64,000 nucleotides of DNA from Longispora albida DSM 44784 (lineage in GTDB: Bacteria; Actinomycetota; Actinomycetes; Mycobacteriales; Micromonosporaceae). This document shows, in pieces, positions 8,048 to 17,768 of the stretch. Both the position numbers and the translations under genes were made by a program. The stretch lies in the NCBI RefSeq assembly GCF_000379825.1, contig NZ_KB903814.1, positions 310,001 to 374,000 on the forward strand, read 5' to 3'. Each line of letters starts with the position of its first letter. Position 1 is the stretch's first letter. The notes below the pieces were generated by a model. That model saw only the letters and a list, made by a program, of their open reading frames with translations. It did no database searches and was not told where the DNA came from.

Positions 8048-8578
8048 TCAGATGGCGGAGATCGTGAGTGTCACGGTCATGAAGGTGCTGGGGATGTTCG
8101 TACTGCCAGCGATGCACTTCTGGATCTCGCCCGCTGGCATGGTGTGCCGCTCGTAGACCGTGCTGCCGGCGAAGGTACCGCTGGCCACGTAGCCGTAGTG
8201 CTGGACGGTCAGGACGCCGCCGGAGATGGACGCTGTCCGGGTGACCTGCACGCTGCTCGTACCCGCGTACATCCAGTCGATGTCGTAGGCGAGCGATTCG
8301 GTGCTGAGCAGGGCCGGGCACGAGTACTGCCGGTCGCGCGTGTGGACCGCGATACCCGAGCGGGCGCCCGGGTCGGAGGATGAGCAGCCCCGGTACATCG
8401 TCCGGTACGTGATGCCGGTCTGCTGCGAGGCCGCCGTGAGGCTCGGCGAGTAGCTGATCGTGTTGCCACTGCTGGTACCGCCGCAGGTGACCTCGTTCGT
8501 CGCGGCGTGGGCTGGCGTGGCGGTCAGGACGGCGGCGCCGAGCAGTGCCAGGCCGGCCAGCGTGCGCAGTCGGGTCAT
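8048..8578 (-). CDS. Small secreted protein of unknown function
   Basis: A 176-residue protein with a clear Sec signal peptide (MTRLRTLAGLALLGAAVLTA then TPAHA, likely cleavage after residue 25 or so). The mature part is Ser/Thr-rich with four cysteines (VTCGG, RGCSS, YSCPA, QKCIA) that could form two disulphides, and beta-rich stretches such as GVLTVQHYGYV. GGGAG lies six bases before the ATG. It follows the tricorn gene on the same strand after a 95-base gap holding the palindrome at 8644-8662. I do not recognise the family; an inhibitor or cell-wall-associated protein is possible. Confidence 0.8.
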   Translation of the reverse strand: MTRLRTLAGLALLGAAVLTATPAHAATNEVTCGGTSSGNTISYSPSLTAASQQTGITYRTMYRGCSSSDPGARSGIAVHTRDRQYSCPALLSTESLAYDIDWMYAGTSSVQVTRTASISGGVLTVQHYGYVASGTFAGSTVYERHTMPAGEIQKCIAGSTNIPSTFMTVTLTISAI

Positions 8579-8643
8579 CAGGTACTCCCATCGTCTGGGG
8601 TCTGTGGAGTGCCGACGATAGGGATACGGGGAGATCAATGGAA

Positions 8644-8662
8644 GCCGTCCACAGTGGACGGC
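8644..8662. repeat. Extended palindrome carrying the word TCCACAGTGGA
   Basis: GCCGTCCAC-A-GTGGACGGC, nine-base arms around one base, in the gap between the tricorn gene and the secreted-protein gene. Its core (8648-8658) is one of three perfect copies in the window; the others are at 16398-16408 and 48767-48777. Confidence 0.75.
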
Positions 8663-8673
8663 GGTGGTGTGGT

Positions 8674-11600
8674 TCAGGCCTGGTCGCGGGGCGGCAGCGC
8701 CGGCTGGGCCAGCCGCGGCCGGTCGGCGGGGTTGGGTGTGTGGGGCGGCGTGGTGGCGAGCAGGCCCAGTGCCAGCTCGACGGCCCGGTCGAGCTGCGTG
8801 TCGATGCCGCTGGCGTAGTCCTGCGGGGTGATGTCGACATCGACGTCCGGGTCCGTGCCATAGTTCTCCACCCGCCAGCCGACGTCGTCGAAGGCGAAGG
8901 AGAACTCCGGCTGCGTGGTGATCGTGCCGTCCGCCAGCTCGTGCGAGGGCGCGATGCCGATCACGCCGCCCCAGGTCCGTTTCCCGACCAGCGGGCCGAG
9001 CCTGTACGCCTTGAAGGCGTGGCTGAAGATGTCGCCGTCCGAGCCGGCGTGCTCGTTCGTGATCGCGACCATCGGGCCACGGGGTGACTCGGGCGGGTAG
9101 GGCTCCGGAGCGCCCCAGCGCGGGAAGTCGTAGCCGATCCGCCGCCGGGTCAGCTTCTCGGCCAGCAGCGCCGACACGTGCCCGCCGCCGTTGAACCGCA
9201 CGTCGACGACCAGCCCCTCCCGGTCGTACTCCGCGAGGAAACCCCGGTGGAACTCCGCGTACCCGGCCGGCCCCATGTCGGGGATGTGCAGGTACCCGAG
9301 CCGCCCGCCCGAGCGCTCGTGCACGAGGGCCCGGTTGGCCTCCACCCAGTCGCGGTACCGGACCGGCTGCTCGTCGCTGAGCACCCGGACGGTGACCTCG
9401 CGCGGCTCCCCGCCCGAGCGGATCGTCAGCTGGACCTCGCCGTCGGCGTGGTTGACCAGCAGCTCGGCCGGGGTCACCGTCCCGCCGGCCGGCTGGCCGT
9501 TCACCGCGAGCAGCGTGTCGCCCTCCGCGATGCCGAGGCCCGGTTCGAGGAGCGGGGAGGTGGCCTGCGGATCGCCGGGGTCGCCGGCCAGGATCCGGCC
9601 GAACACGTACTCGCCGTCGCGCTCGGCCCAGTCGGCACCCAGGAAGCCCTGCGTGTAGTGGGGGCGGTAGCGGTACTCGCCGCCCAGCTCGTACGCGTGG
9701 GACGTGCCCAGCTCGCCCTGCATCTCCCACAGCAGGTCCGACAGCTCCGACCGGGTGGTGACCCGCTCCACCAGCGGCTGGTACCTGTCGTAGATGCCCG
9801 GCCAGTCGATGCCGGCCATGTCCTCGGCCCAGAAGTGCTCGCGCTGCAGCCGCCACGCCTCCCGGAACATCTGGCACCACTCGGCTCCCGGGCGGACGGA
9901 GACCTTCACCCGGTCGAGGTCGATCCACCCGCCCTCCCGGTCGGCGGTCTGCGCGTCGGGTGCCTTCTCCCCCGCCTTCACGACGCGGAGGCGGCTGCCC
10001 GACCGGTACACGAGAGCCTTGGCGTCCGGGGCCATCCGCAGCTCGCTCACGTCGGCCGTGACCTGCTCGACCTTGCCGGTGTCGAGGTCGTAGTACTCCA
10101 GGAGCCCGTCAGGCGGCTGGTACCGGCGCCGCAGCGCGCCCCGCACCGGGAACGACAGCGCCAGCACCTTGCCCCGCACCGCCCAGATCCCGGTGTACCG
10201 GGCGGCAGGGAACGGCAGGCACACGAGCCGGTCGGCGAGCCCGTCGACGTCGATCTCCACCGGATCGTCCACTGTGTCCTCGTCCGGTTGCGCGCCCAGC
10301 GGCCGGGGCCGGGACGCCAGCGGAGAGGGCACATCCGCGCGCAGCGGGACGGCGTAGACCTTGCCGGCCTGCGGGAAGCTCAGGTCGAACTGGAGCTTGT
10401 CGTAGACGGGGTCGAAGTCGCGTTCCCCGGCGAAGTACAGGTATCTGCCCGCCGGGTCGAAGGCTGGGGCGAAGTCGCGCAGCACCGGCCGGGTCACGTC
10501 GGTGGCCTCACCGGTCTCCGCGCGGTACAGCCTGATCAGCGCGCCCTGCCGGGTGTGCGGGAACGTGCAGGCCAGCCATGTCCCGCACCTCGACCAGGCG
10601 AGGTCACGGATCCGGCCGTAGCGGCTGTGCCCGATCCGGCGCGGCTTCCCGGCATCGGGAGCGGTGTCCGCGAGCCACAGTTCGTTGCGGTGGTTGGTGA
10701 CGGCGAGCGTCGTGCCCTGCGGCGCGGGCGACAGCTCGATGATGCGGCCGAGGTGACCGGCCAGCTCCCGGATCTCGCCCTCGCCCGTCGTGTCGACGAC
10801 GACCAGCCGCTCGTGTTCCCCGGTGTCGCTGGCAGCACCGGCCAGGTAACGGTTGCCGGGCAGCCAGGTCATCATCCTGTACCGGACGCCGTCCGGCTCG
10901 CCGTGCTGCCGGACCGGCCCTTCCCACGCGCCGAACGAGTAGGCCTTGCCCCGCGTGGTGATCACCAGCTGGGAGCCGTCCGCGTCGAGCCGCGCGCTGT
11001 GCAGGTGACTCGCCGCGTCGCTGAACCGGCGGGCCCGCTGCGCACGCGAGCTGCCCGTGACGACGTCCAGCCGCCGCGCGGGCTCGCCTGGTTCCAGGAG
11101 ATAGAGGTCGGCGCCGCAGTGGTACACGAGCCGCTGCCCGTCGCCGTCGAGGTTGCGGGCGTAGAAGTCCTCGTGGTCGGTGTGCCGGCGCAGGCCGCCG
11201 CCGTCGGGCAGGCACGAGTACACGTTGCCGACGCCCTGGTGGTCGGACAGGAAGTAGATCCGGTCCCCGATCCAGCACGGGCCGGCCAGGTTGCCGGCGA
11301 TCTGCACCAGCCTGCGGAACTGTCCCCCGCCGTCCGGGTCGATCCACAGGTCACCGACCGTCCCGCCCCGGTACCGCTTCCACCGGGCCGGGTCAGCCGT
11401 GTTGCGGCCGAGGACGACGGCTCCGCCGGGGCCGTAGGCGATGGTGCTGGCCAGCCCGTGCGGCAGGAGCGCTGGCAGGCCGCCGCCGGCCGGCACGCCG
11501 AACAGCCGCTGCCTGCGGTGCGGGTGCCCGGCCGTGGAGCTGTAGACGATCCGGCCGTCGGGCATCCAGCCGTTCACGGCGCAGCGCGCGCCCTGGAAGG

Positions 11601-11841
11601 TCAGGCGGCGGGCCTCACCGCCAGCGGCCGGCATCACGTACACCTCGGCCGGGCCCTCGTCGCTGCCGGTGAACGCGATCAGCGAGCCGTCGGCGGACAA
11701 CCGGGGATAGTTCGCTTCCGAGACGCCGACGGTGAGCCGCCACGCCCGGCCGCCGTCCGCCGGGACCGTCCACAGGTCGTCCTCACACGCGAACACGACG
11801 GTGTCCCCGTGCACGGTCGGAAAACGGAAGTACCCCGCCAT
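8674..11841 (-). CDS. Tricorn-type S41 serine protease
   Basis: A 1055-residue homologue of tricorn, a large cytosolic protease that degrades peptides downstream of the proteasome. The N-terminal two thirds are beta-propeller repeats ([15 protein letters not shown], then many [16 protein letters not shown] blades). A PDZ module follows ([19 protein letters not shown]), then the S41 domain. The catalytic set of tricorn is visible: Ser-His in [10 protein letters not shown] (about residue 710), nucleophile Ser in [13 protein letters not shown] (about 933) and Glu in TQPEFSF. Length is close to the 1071 residues of the archaeal enzyme. No signal peptide. The ATG sits six bases after a TAGATT hexamer, indicating leaderless translation. 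Confidence 0.93.
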   Translation of the reverse strand: MAGYFRFPTVHGDTVVFACEDDLWTVPADGGRAWRLTVGVSEANYPRLSADGSLIAFTGSDEGPAEVYVMPAAGGEARRLTFQGARCAVNGWMPDGRIVYSSTAGHPHRRQRLFGVPAGGGLPALLPHGLASTIAYGPGGAVVLGRNTADPARWKRYRGGTVGDLWIDPDGGGQFRRLVQIAGNLAGPCWIGDRIYFLSDHQGVGNVYSCLPDGGGLRRHTDHEDFYARNLDGDGQRLVYHCGADLYLLEPGEPARRLDVVTGSSRAQRARRFSDAASHLHSARLDADGSQLVITTRGKAYSFGAWEGPVRQHGEPDGVRYRMMTWLPGNRYLAGAASDTGEHERLVVVDTTGEGEIRELAGHLGRIIELSPAPQGTTLAVTNHRNELWLADTAPDAGKPRRIGHSRYGRIRDLAWSRCGTWLACTFPHTRQGALIRLYRAETGEATDVTRPVLRDFAPAFDPAGRYLYFAGERDFDPVYDKLQFDLSFPQAGKVYAVPLRADVPSPLASRPRPLGAQPDEDTVDDPVEIDVDGLADRLVCLPFPAARYTGIWAVRGKVLALSFPVRGALRRRYQPPDGLLEYYDLDTGKVEQVTADVSELRMAPDAKALVYRSGSRLRVVKAGEKAPDAQTADREGGWIDLDRVKVSVRPGAEWCQMFREAWRLQREHFWAEDMAGIDWPGIYDRYQPLVERVTTRSELSDLLWEMQGELGTSHAYELGGEYRYRPHYTQGFLGADWAERDGEYVFGRILAGDPGDPQATSPLLEPGLGIAEGDTLLAVNGQPAGGTVTPAELLVNHADGEVQLTIRSGGEPREVTVRVLSDEQPVRYRDWVEANRALVHERSGGRLGYLHIPDMGPAGYAEFHRGFLAEYDREGLVVDVRFNGGGHVSALLAEKLTRRRIGYDFPRWGAPEPYPPESPRGPMVAITNEHAGSDGDIFSHAFKAYRLGPLVGKRTWGGVIGIAPSHELADGTITTQPEFSFAFDDVGWRVENYGTDPDVDVDITPQDYASGIDTQLDRAVELALGLLATTPPHTPNPADRPRLAQPALPPRDQA

Positions 11842-11847
11842 ACCTTG

Positions 11848-11853
11848 AATCTA
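11848..11853 (-). promoter_or_regulatory. Leaderless -10 element of the tricorn gene
   Basis: Minus-strand TAGATT followed by six bases and ATG. TANNNT-N6-7-ATG/GTG is the arrangement of leaderless genes in actinobacteria; there is no usable RBS. Confidence 0.6.
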
Positions 11854-11901
11854 GTGATGCCTCACGACGCCGTCCGGCATTCGGGCGAGCTCGCGCGCGG
11901 C

Positions 11902-12108
11902 TCAGGCTTCCGTGGCTTCTGGATCCTGGCTGTCCGGCTGGCCGGGAGAAGGGTCGCCGGCTGTCCTGCGATCGGCGCCCTGCCGGTGGGCGTACCCGGC
12001 AGAGCTGTCACCGTGCGGAGCCCCTGAGCCGGGCTGGTCCTGCACGATCCGCTCGGCGCGCTGCTCCTGGTGGTCCCGGCCGCGCTCGTCGCCGGTCGTG
12101 TGCTTCAC
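11902..12108 (-). CDS. Small hydrophilic protein, unknown
   Basis: A 68-residue, charged and Gln/Asp/Gly-rich protein (KHTTGDERGRDHQEQRAER) without hydrophobic segments, probably disordered. The GTG at 12108 has GAGGAGG seven bases upstream, which is the main support; an ATG five bases earlier is out of frame and hits a stop at once. No family recognised. It ends 60 bases before the tricorn start. It could be a chance open frame, though the RBS argues otherwise. Confidence 0.45.
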   Translation of the reverse strand: MKHTTGDERGRDHQEQRAERIVQDQPGSGAPHGDSSAGYAHRQGADRRTAGDPSPGQPDSQDPEATEA

Positions 12109-12253
12109 GCCATCGCCTCCTCGGCCAGCTTCGTGACGTCACCGGCCCGTACGGCCCCCTCGCCCGTACGGCCCGGCCAGCCCTCAGCGGGCACGTGAGT
12201 GCCGTACCCACCAGCCGGGTCGTGTCAAACCTCTGGCTGGCCGGCCGTGCGGG

Positions 12254-13510
12254 CTACGCGGCGGTCGTGGCCTCGGCCGGCTCGGGGAGGGTGGCGCGGC
12301 GGATGGGCGACAGGGCGGCCACGATGGCGGCGAGTACGACACCGGCGATGCCGGCCCAGAGGGCCGGGCGGTACCCGAGCCGCTCGGCGAGCAGCCCGCC
12401 GATCGGCGCCCCGATCGTGATCATGCCCCAGTTGAGGGACCGGATCGTGGCGTTCACCCGGCCCTGGAGGTGGTCGGGGGTGATGGCCTGCCGCCAGCCC
12501 ATCTCCACCGGGCCGGACGCGCCCAGGAAGAACCACACCAGGAACTGGCCGGCCCCGGCCACGACCCAGCCGGCCGTACCGGCGACGGCGAACGGGATGA
12601 CGACCCAGGAGCAGGCCTCACCCACGCGCTGCAGGACCATCGCGCGGCCCGCGCCCAGCCGGGTGACCCGGGCGGAGACCGCGTTGCCGGCCACGGCACC
12701 CACACCGCCGAGCGCGAGGACGAGGCCGAGCCCCAGCGCCGCCGCGTCCTCGGACATGCCCGGGTTGAGGCCGCGCATCACGAACAGCGTGAACACGGTG
12801 CTCGTCACGCTCACGAAGAGGAAACGCGCGTGCAGGGTCAGCGCGACGGGTGCGAGCAGCGGGTGGCGGTACACAAAGGACAGTCCCTGGGCCAGTTCGG
12901 CCCGCAGGTTGCGGTTCTCCCGCCGCGGGGCAGGCTCCTCGGCCTTGACGGTCATCAGCAGCAGGGCCGCGCCGAGGTAGCTGACCGCGTCGGCCAGGAT
13001 CGCGAAGGGCGCGCCGATCGCCGCCACGAGCGAGCCGCCGAGGAACGGGCCGGTCGTCTGGGCGAGCGACCCGCTGAGCTGGAGCCGGGCGTTGGCCGGG
13101 GTGAGCTGGGCAGCCGGGACGAGGCGCGGCAGGAATGCCTGGTGCGCGGCGTCGTTGAGCAGCGCGGCCATCCCGATCACCACGATGAACCCCATCAGCA
13201 CGTACATGTTCAGCAGCCCGGCGAGCGCGAGGCCTGCCACCGCGCCCCACAGGACGAAAGAGGCGAGGTTGCTGCCGATCAGGATGGGCCGCCGGCGGTA
13301 GCGGTCGGCGAACACACCGGCCAGCAGCCCGAACAGCAGGTACGGCACCCAGCGGGCCCCGTTGAGCAGCCCGGCCTGCGCGTCGGTCGCGTGCAGGGTC
13401 AGGATCGCCAGCGACGGCAGCGCGACCGTCGTGATGTACGAGCCGAACATGGAGATCGTCTCGGCGGTCCAGAACCGGGCATAACCGGAGTTGGCGAAGA
13501 GGGGTGCCAT
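12254..13510 (-). CDS. MFS transporter, drug-efflux type
   Basis: A 418-residue major facilitator of 12 hydrophobic helices, similar to the enterobactin/macrolide-efflux branch (MAPLFANSGYARFWTAETIS start, ADRYRRRPILIGSN after helix 2, matching the family's GxLaDRxxRR loop; and a second loop near LQGRVNATIRSL). It likely exports a small hydrophobic compound by proton antiport. It starts 15 bases after the MarR gene on the same strand, so the two form an operon in which MarR represses its own pump. Substrate cannot be read from the sequence. Confidence 0.9.
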   Translation of the reverse strand: MAPLFANSGYARFWTAETISMFGSYITTVALPSLAILTLHATDAQAGLLNGARWVPYLLFGLLAGVFADRYRRRPILIGSNLASFVLWGAVAGLALAGLLNMYVLMGFIVVIGMAALLNDAAHQAFLPRLVPAAQLTPANARLQLSGSLAQTTGPFLGGSLVAAIGAPFAILADAVSYLGAALLLMTVKAEEPAPRRENRNLRAELAQGLSFVYRHPLLAPVALTLHARFLFVSVTSTVFTLFVMRGLNPGMSEDAAALGLGLVLALGGVGAVAGNAVSARVTRLGAGRAMVLQRVGEACSWVVIPFAVAGTAGWVVAGAGQFLVWFFLGASGPVEMGWRQAITPDHLQGRVNATIRSLNWGMITIGAPIGGLLAERLGYRPALWAGIAGVVLAAIVAALSPIRRATLPEPAEATTAA

Positions 13511-13525
13511 GCCCGGCAGGCTACG

Positions 13526-13984
13526 TCATGATCCTTCCCGCCGCTGGACAGCCTCCCGCATCGCGGTCAGGAACCGGGCGGCCGTGTCCAGCTCCGCCGG
13601 GGAGAAACCGGCCATCGCCCCGGTCAGGCTGCCGATCAGCGGGCCGAAGAACGACCAGCCCAGCTCGACGGCCGCCGGCTCGACGCCGAGCAGGACCCGG
13701 CGCCGGTCAGCGGGGTCGCGCTCGCGGCGGATGTGGCCGAGCCTCTCCAGGCGGTCGGCGAGGGCCGTCACCGACGCCGAGTTGAGGCCGAGCTGCTCGC
13801 CCAGCCAGCCGGGCGTGGCGGTGATCCCGGCCCGGTCGGCGTCGAGCAGGCAGATCAGCGCCCGGACGTCGGTGGCGTGCAGGCCGTTGGCTGCGGCGAA
13901 CTCCGCGGCGCGCTGGGTCAGCTCGACGGACACGCCACGGAGCAGGTGGACGAGGCGCATCCCGGCCGGGTCTTGGTTCTCCAC
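13526..13984 (-). CDS. MarR-family transcriptional regulator
   Basis: A 152-residue winged-helix regulator. The DNA-binding core is at about residues 45-100: WLGEQLGLNSASVTALADRL as the helix-turn-helix and GHIRRERDPADRRRVLLG as the wing, both diagnostic for MarR. The GTG at 13984 has AGGAGG four bases upstream. It heads an operon with the MFS pump. A perfect inverted repeat overlaps its own -10 region (14001-14019), as expected for autorepression released by a ligand. It may also control the divergent alpha/beta hydrolase. Confidence 0.9.
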   Translation of the reverse strand: MENQDPAGMRLVHLLRGVSVELTQRAAEFAAANGLHATDVRALICLLDADRAGITATPGWLGEQLGLNSASVTALADRLERLGHIRRERDPADRRRVLLGVEPAAVELGWSFFGPLIGSLTGAMAGFSPAELDTAARFLTAMREAVQRREGS

Positions 13985-14000
13985 GGGCCCTCCTGGTTAT

Positions 14001-14033
14001 TATCTCGATTGTCGAGATACTTTATCATCGAGA
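14001..14033. promoter_or_regulatory. MarR operator: inverted repeat plus half-site
   Basis: TATCTCGA-TTG-TCGAGATA (14001-14019) is a perfect eight-base inverted repeat; a further TCGAGA half-site is at 14028-14033. A GATAAT -10 for the MarR gene (minus strand, 14004-13999) overlaps the left arm. The site is in the divergent gap between the MarR gene and the hydrolase gene, so one regulator could govern both. AT-rich against the local background. Confidence 0.75.
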
Positions 14034-14073
14034 CAAGCGCCCATCCATCCGCGTACCCCTGCGAGGTCCGGCC

Positions 14074-14916
14074 ATGACGACGACCGCTTTCACGACCGCC
14101 TACGACGCCGTGCTCCGCCAGTGGCCGGCCGCACCGGAGGAGCTGGACGTGCCCACCCGGTACGGGAGCACCCGCGTGCTCGCCACCGGCCCGGCCGGCG
14201 GGCCGCCCGTGGTGCTGCTGCACGGCGGGGGCTCGACAGCCACCGTCTGGTACTCCACAGTGGCCAGCCTCGGCGGCTGCCGGGTGTACGCGCCCGACAT
14301 CATCGGCTCGGGCCGCAGCACACTGTCCGGCCAGCCGCTCAGGACCCGGGCAGACCTGATGGCCTGGCTGGACGAGCTGCTCGACGCGCTCGGCGTGCCG
14401 GCGGCCGGCCTGGCCGGGCACTCGTACGGCGGGTGGGTCGCCCTCAGCTACGCGCAGCACGCCCCGGCCAGGGTCAGCCGCCTCGCCCTGATCGACCCGA
14501 GCACGTGCTTCACCGGCTTCCGGCCCGGGTACCTGCTGCACGCCCTGCCGATGATGCTCCGGCCGTCCCCGGAACGCGTGCGCGGTTTCCTGACGTGGGA
14601 GACGGGCGGGCGGGAGCTGGGGGCGGCGTGGGCCGAGGTGTACGCGCTCGGCCACCAGGTACCGGATCAGAAGATCGTGATGCCCAAGCAGCCGAAGCCG
14701 GCGGATCTGGCGGCTGTGACCATGCCCGTGCTGATCTTCCTGGCCGGGCAGACCCGCTCGCACGACATCACCAAGCTCGCGGCGGCAGCACGCCGGGCCC
14801 TCCCCCAGGCCAGCATCGAGACCCTGCCGGACGCAACCCACCACACGCTCCCGCAGGACGGGCCAGCCGGGTTCCATGCGGCTCTCGGCTCGTTCCTCTG
14901 CGGGCCGCCCGCCTGA
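14074..14916 (+). CDS. Alpha/beta hydrolase
   Basis: A 280-residue alpha/beta-hydrolase-fold enzyme. Oxyanion-loop motif VVLLHGGGSTATVWY (about residues 46-60), nucleophile elbow GHSYGG (Ser near residue 112), and catalytic His in DATHHTLPQDGP near the C-terminus are all present; the acid is probably the Asp-region before AGQTRSHD. Substrate unknown; esterase, peptidase or lactonase activities are all possible. It is divergent from the MarR-MFS operon and shares its operator region, suggesting the three genes respond to the same compound, for example one hydrolysed by this enzyme and exported by the pump (inference). Confidence 0.88.
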   Translation: MTTTAFTTAYDAVLRQWPAAPEELDVPTRYGSTRVLATGPAGGPPVVLLHGGGSTATVWYSTVASLGGCRVYAPDIIGSGRSTLSGQPLRTRADLMAWLDELLDALGVPAAGLAGHSYGGWVALSYAQHAPARVSRLALIDPSTCFTGFRPGYLLHALPMMLRPSPERVRGFLTWETGGRELGAAWAEVYALGHQVPDQKIVMPKQPKPADLAAVTMPVLIFLAGQTRSHDITKLAAAARRALPQASIETLPDATHHTLPQDGPAGFHAALGSFLCGPPA

Positions 14917-14970
14917 GAGCATGCGGTAAACAACTTTCTCCGGCGCCGGCCCGGATGGCACCCTCACCCG

Positions 14971-15534
14971 ATGACGGACTTCCGCACCAAGCCGACCCTG
15001 ACCGGCGACCGGGTCATCCTCCGCCCGGTCACGGCCGCCGACGCGCCAGCGCTCGTCGAGATGCTGAACGACAAGGAAGGCGCCCGGCTCACCGCCAGCC
15101 GGATCACCGACTCCAGCCTGGAACTCGCTGAGAAGTGGTACGGCTCCCGGGCCGGAACCGCCGACCGGCTCGACCTGGCCATCGTGGAGGCCGCTACCGG
15201 CGCCTTCGTGGGTGAGGTGGTGCTCAACGAGTACTCACCGGAGAACAACTCGGTCAGCTTCCGGATCGGCATGCTGCCAGCTGGCCAGAACCGGGGCCTG
15301 GGCACCGAGGCCACCCGGCTGATCGTCGGCTACGCCTTCGAGGTACTCGGCCTGCACCGCGTCTCCCTCGGGGTGTACTCGTTCAACCCCCGCGCCCAGC
15401 GGGCCTACGAGAAGGCCGGCTTCGTCCGCGAGGGCGTGCTGCGTGACGCGCTGTGCTGGGAGGGCGAGTACGCCGACGAGATCGTGATGGCGATCCTCGC
15501 CACGGACTGGCACGCGGCCGCCTCCCCGGCCTGA
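14971..15534 (+). CDS. GNAT N-acetyltransferase, RimJ/RimL type
   Basis: A 187-residue GNAT enzyme that transfers acetyl from acetyl-CoA to an amine, probably a protein N-terminus or small molecule. It opens with LTGDRVILRPVTAADAPALV, typical of the RimJ/RimL (acetyltransf_3) branch, has the acetyl-CoA loop in GQNRGLGTEATRLIVGYAF (about residues 107-125), and the characteristic VYSFNPRAQRAYEKAGFVREG near the end. The ATG at 14971 has no obvious RBS. It follows the hydrolase after 54 bases on the same strand. Confidence 0.9.
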   Translation: MTDFRTKPTLTGDRVILRPVTAADAPALVEMLNDKEGARLTASRITDSSLELAEKWYGSRAGTADRLDLAIVEAATGAFVGEVVLNEYSPENNSVSFRIGMLPAGQNRGLGTEATRLIVGYAFEVLGLHRVSLGVYSFNPRAQRAYEKAGFVREGVLRDALCWEGEYADEIVMAILATDWHAAASPA

Positions 15535-15549
15535 CCCCGCCCGGTCAGG
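15530..15549. terminator. Short convergent hairpin
   Basis: CCTGACC (15530-15536) pairs with GGTCAGG (15543-15549), six-base loop. It overlaps the stop codons of the two convergent genes, so it is a compact bidirectional terminator candidate. Confidence 0.4.
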
Positions 15550-16423
15550 TGCCGGCGGCGACCTCCAGCACGAAGCGCCGGACCTCGTCGAGTACGAGAT
15601 CCGGCGCGTCGGCGAACAGGTCGTGCGCGGCGCCGGGGATGGTGACCAGCCGTCCGGTACCGGCTGGGCACGCGCTGGCGGTCGCCGCGGCGAGTTCCGG
15701 GGTGAGCAGCGGGTCGAGAGCCCCGGTGACGACCAGGGCCGGGCAGGCGACCGTACCCAGGTCGGGCGTGAGGTCGAGTTCCTGGAACTTCGGGGTGAAG
15801 TGCTCGTTGACCGCCGGGTTGTAGCTCTGGGCGGCCCGGACAGCGGCAAGAGCCGCGCTGGGCGCACGCCGCGCCATCAACGGCAGGCAGTGCTCGCGTA
15901 CAGCGGCAGCCGACTCCGCATCGGGCTGGCTGTGGTCACGAAGCCAGGCTTCACGGGCAGCGGGGCCGGCCAGGCTGCCCATCCGGGCGGCTACCTGCTC
16001 CACTGTGGGCAGCCGGGCCGTCATCGCGGCGACGATCAGGCCCGCCGGCTGACCGGGGTGGCGGGCAGCGTGCCGGATGGCCACCCAGCCGCCGAACGAC
16101 ACGCCCAGCACGACCGGCCGGCGCAGCCCCAGGTCGTCGATGACGGCGGCGAGGTCGTCGGCCCAGTCGTCGAGATTCCACCGGTCCGGTGTGCTCAGGT
16201 CGCTGGCACCGTGGCCGCGCTGGTCGGGCACCACGACATCCGCGGCATCCGCCAGCGGGGCCAGTGTCAGGCGCAGGCCGGAGCCGTCGATGCCCGGGCC
16301 ACCGTGCAGGGCGACCAGGGCCGGCCCGGGCGTTCGATGACGGCCACGGCTCACCGTGACATGGAGGCTCGCGCCATCCACGACTACCCGGCGGACTTCC
16401 ACAGTGGAATCGGCTGCTGCCAT
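15545..16423 (-). CDS. Alpha/beta hydrolase, prolyl-aminopeptidase-like
   Basis: A 292-residue alpha/beta hydrolase. Motifs: LVALHGGPGIDGSGL (HGGPG, typical of proline iminopeptidase-like members, about residues 35-50), VPDQRGHGASD, nucleophile elbow GVSFGGW (Ser near 107), acid region ALVVTGALDPLLTPELA, and catalytic His in IPGAAHDLF. The first residues contain DSTVEVRR, encoded in part by a perfect copy of the recurrent word at 16398-16408. It starts 33 bases after the aminotransferase gene on the same strand, so the two are likely an operon. Substrate unknown. Confidence 0.88.
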   Translation of the reverse strand: MAAADSTVEVRRVVVDGASLHVTVSRGRHRTPGPALVALHGGPGIDGSGLRLTLAPLADAADVVVPDQRGHGASDLSTPDRWNLDDWADDLAAVIDDLGLRRPVVLGVSFGGWVAIRHAARHPGQPAGLIVAAMTARLPTVEQVAARMGSLAGPAAREAWLRDHSQPDAESAAAVREHCLPLMARRAPSAALAAVRAAQSYNPAVNEHFTPKFQELDLTPDLGTVACPALVVTGALDPLLTPELAAATASACPAGTGRLVTIPGAAHDLFADAPDLVLDEVRRFVLEVAAGT

Positions 16424-16456
16424 CCGGCCATCATGCCTGAGGTACGCGGCTCGCCG

Positions 16457-17686
16457 TCAGGACGCCTCGGCGACCATCGCGGCGAGGCGGTCCAGGCCTT
16501 CCGTGACCGTCTCGTGAGAAGGGCCGTAGGAGAAGCGCATCCACTGCCCATACCACCTGGGGCCCTGGCGGCGGCGTCCCGGGTCGATGTCGAACAGTTC
16601 GCCGGGGACCGTGATGACCTTGTGCTGGAGGGCGGCCCGGAAGAACCCTTCGCCGGTGTCGAGCGGGGCCGGCAGGTCGGCCAGGCTGCCCCAGACGTAG
16701 AAGGTGCCCTGGGGTTCGGTGTCGATCCGGACGCCCATCCGGCGGAGGGCACTGATCGTCAGGTCGCGCTTGCGGGCGAACTCCGCCCGGGTGGCGGCGG
16801 TCTCCTGGTCGGCGTAGCCGGGTTCGAGTGCGCGGAGCGCCGCCCGCTGGGCGAGCAGCGACGGCCCGCCGTCGAGGAAGGCCCCGACCCGGTCGAGGGT
16901 CGCGATGGCAACGGCTGGGCCGAGGACCCAGGCGACGCGCCAGCCCGGGTACCGGAAGTTCTTGGTGAGGCCGTCGAAGATCAGGACCTGGTCGGCGTTG
17001 ACGTCCGTCACGTGCTGGGCGGCGCTGACCGGGCCGGACAGCGGCGGGTAGACGAAGTGGCTGTAGAACTCGTCGAGGAGGAGCGCGCAGCCGGCCTCGC
17101 GGGCGCGGGCGACCAGCTCGGCCATCGCCGGTCCGGTCAGGACGGCACCGGTCGGGTTCTGCGGGTTCGACATCAGCAGGGCACCGAGGCCGGCGTCGGT
17201 CATCACGCGGCCCAGCTCGGCCGGGTCTGGCCGGAATCCGTCCTTGGGGTTGGTGCGGATCGGGATCGGGGTGACCCGGCTGAGCTGCCCGCCGAAGAGG
17301 TCCTCGTAGGCGGAGTAGTCGGGCAGCAGGTACCCGGTGTTGATGGTGCCGAGCGCGGCGAAAACCCTGCTCAGCGCGAGCCGGCCGCCCTGCACGATGG
17401 CGACGTTCTCGGCCTGGTACGGCGTGCCGTACAGCCGCCGGTAGTGGGCTGCGACGGCTTCGCGCAGCTCGGGCGTGCCGCTCATCGGCCCGTAGGCGTG
17501 GTCGGCGGCTTCCAGGCTGACGGCGGAGATCCGCTCGGGGCTGCCGGGCAGCGCGCCGCTCTCCGGCTGCCCGTTGCCCAGGTTGATCCACGAGGGATCG
17601 CCGGGTCCGAACCCGAGCTTCTTCGCCTCGGCCAGCACGAGGGCCAGGCCCATGAACGGAACCTCACGCAGATAGTCAGCAGCCAC
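16457..17686 (-). CDS. PLP-dependent aminotransferase, class I/II
   Basis: A 409-residue fold-type I aminotransferase. Visible: AYGPMSGTPELREAVAAHY substrate-site segment, SNPQNPTGAVL (Asn that contacts the ring), LLLDEFYSHF (Asp pairing the PLP nitrogen), the Schiff-base Lys in DGLTKNFRYPGWRVAW and the C-terminal Arg in QWMRFSYG. It transfers amino groups between an amino acid and a keto acid. The start is taken as the GTG at 17686; support is weak (no good RBS) and the ATG twelve codons later (MGLALVLAE) is an alternative. It is divergent from the LysR gene, whose product probably regulates it, and heads an operon with the hydrolase at 15545. Confidence 0.9.
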   Translation of the reverse strand: MAADYLREVPFMGLALVLAEAKKLGFGPGDPSWINLGNGQPESGALPGSPERISAVSLEAADHAYGPMSGTPELREAVAAHYRRLYGTPYQAENVAIVQGGRLALSRVFAALGTINTGYLLPDYSAYEDLFGGQLSRVTPIPIRTNPKDGFRPDPAELGRVMTDAGLGALLMSNPQNPTGAVLTGPAMAELVARAREAGCALLLDEFYSHFVYPPLSGPVSAAQHVTDVNADQVLIFDGLTKNFRYPGWRVAWVLGPAVAIATLDRVGAFLDGGPSLLAQRAALRALEPGYADQETAATRAEFARKRDLTISALRRMGVRIDTEPQGTFYVWGSLADLPAPLDTGEGFFRAALQHKVITVPGELFDIDPGRRRQGPRWYGQWMRFSYGPSHETVTEGLDRLAAMVAEAS

Positions 17687-17768
17687 GAACTCATGGTGAC
17701 GGGTGCCGCCGGAAGCCGGAAGGGCACCCTCCCTTGCCTATCTCAAAGTTCTGATTATCGTTCGGGGC

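Noticed and set aside
9178..12027. 949-codon open frame opposite the tricorn gene
   Set aside because: Same antisense artefact; no motif, and the minus strand encodes the full protease with its catalytic residues.
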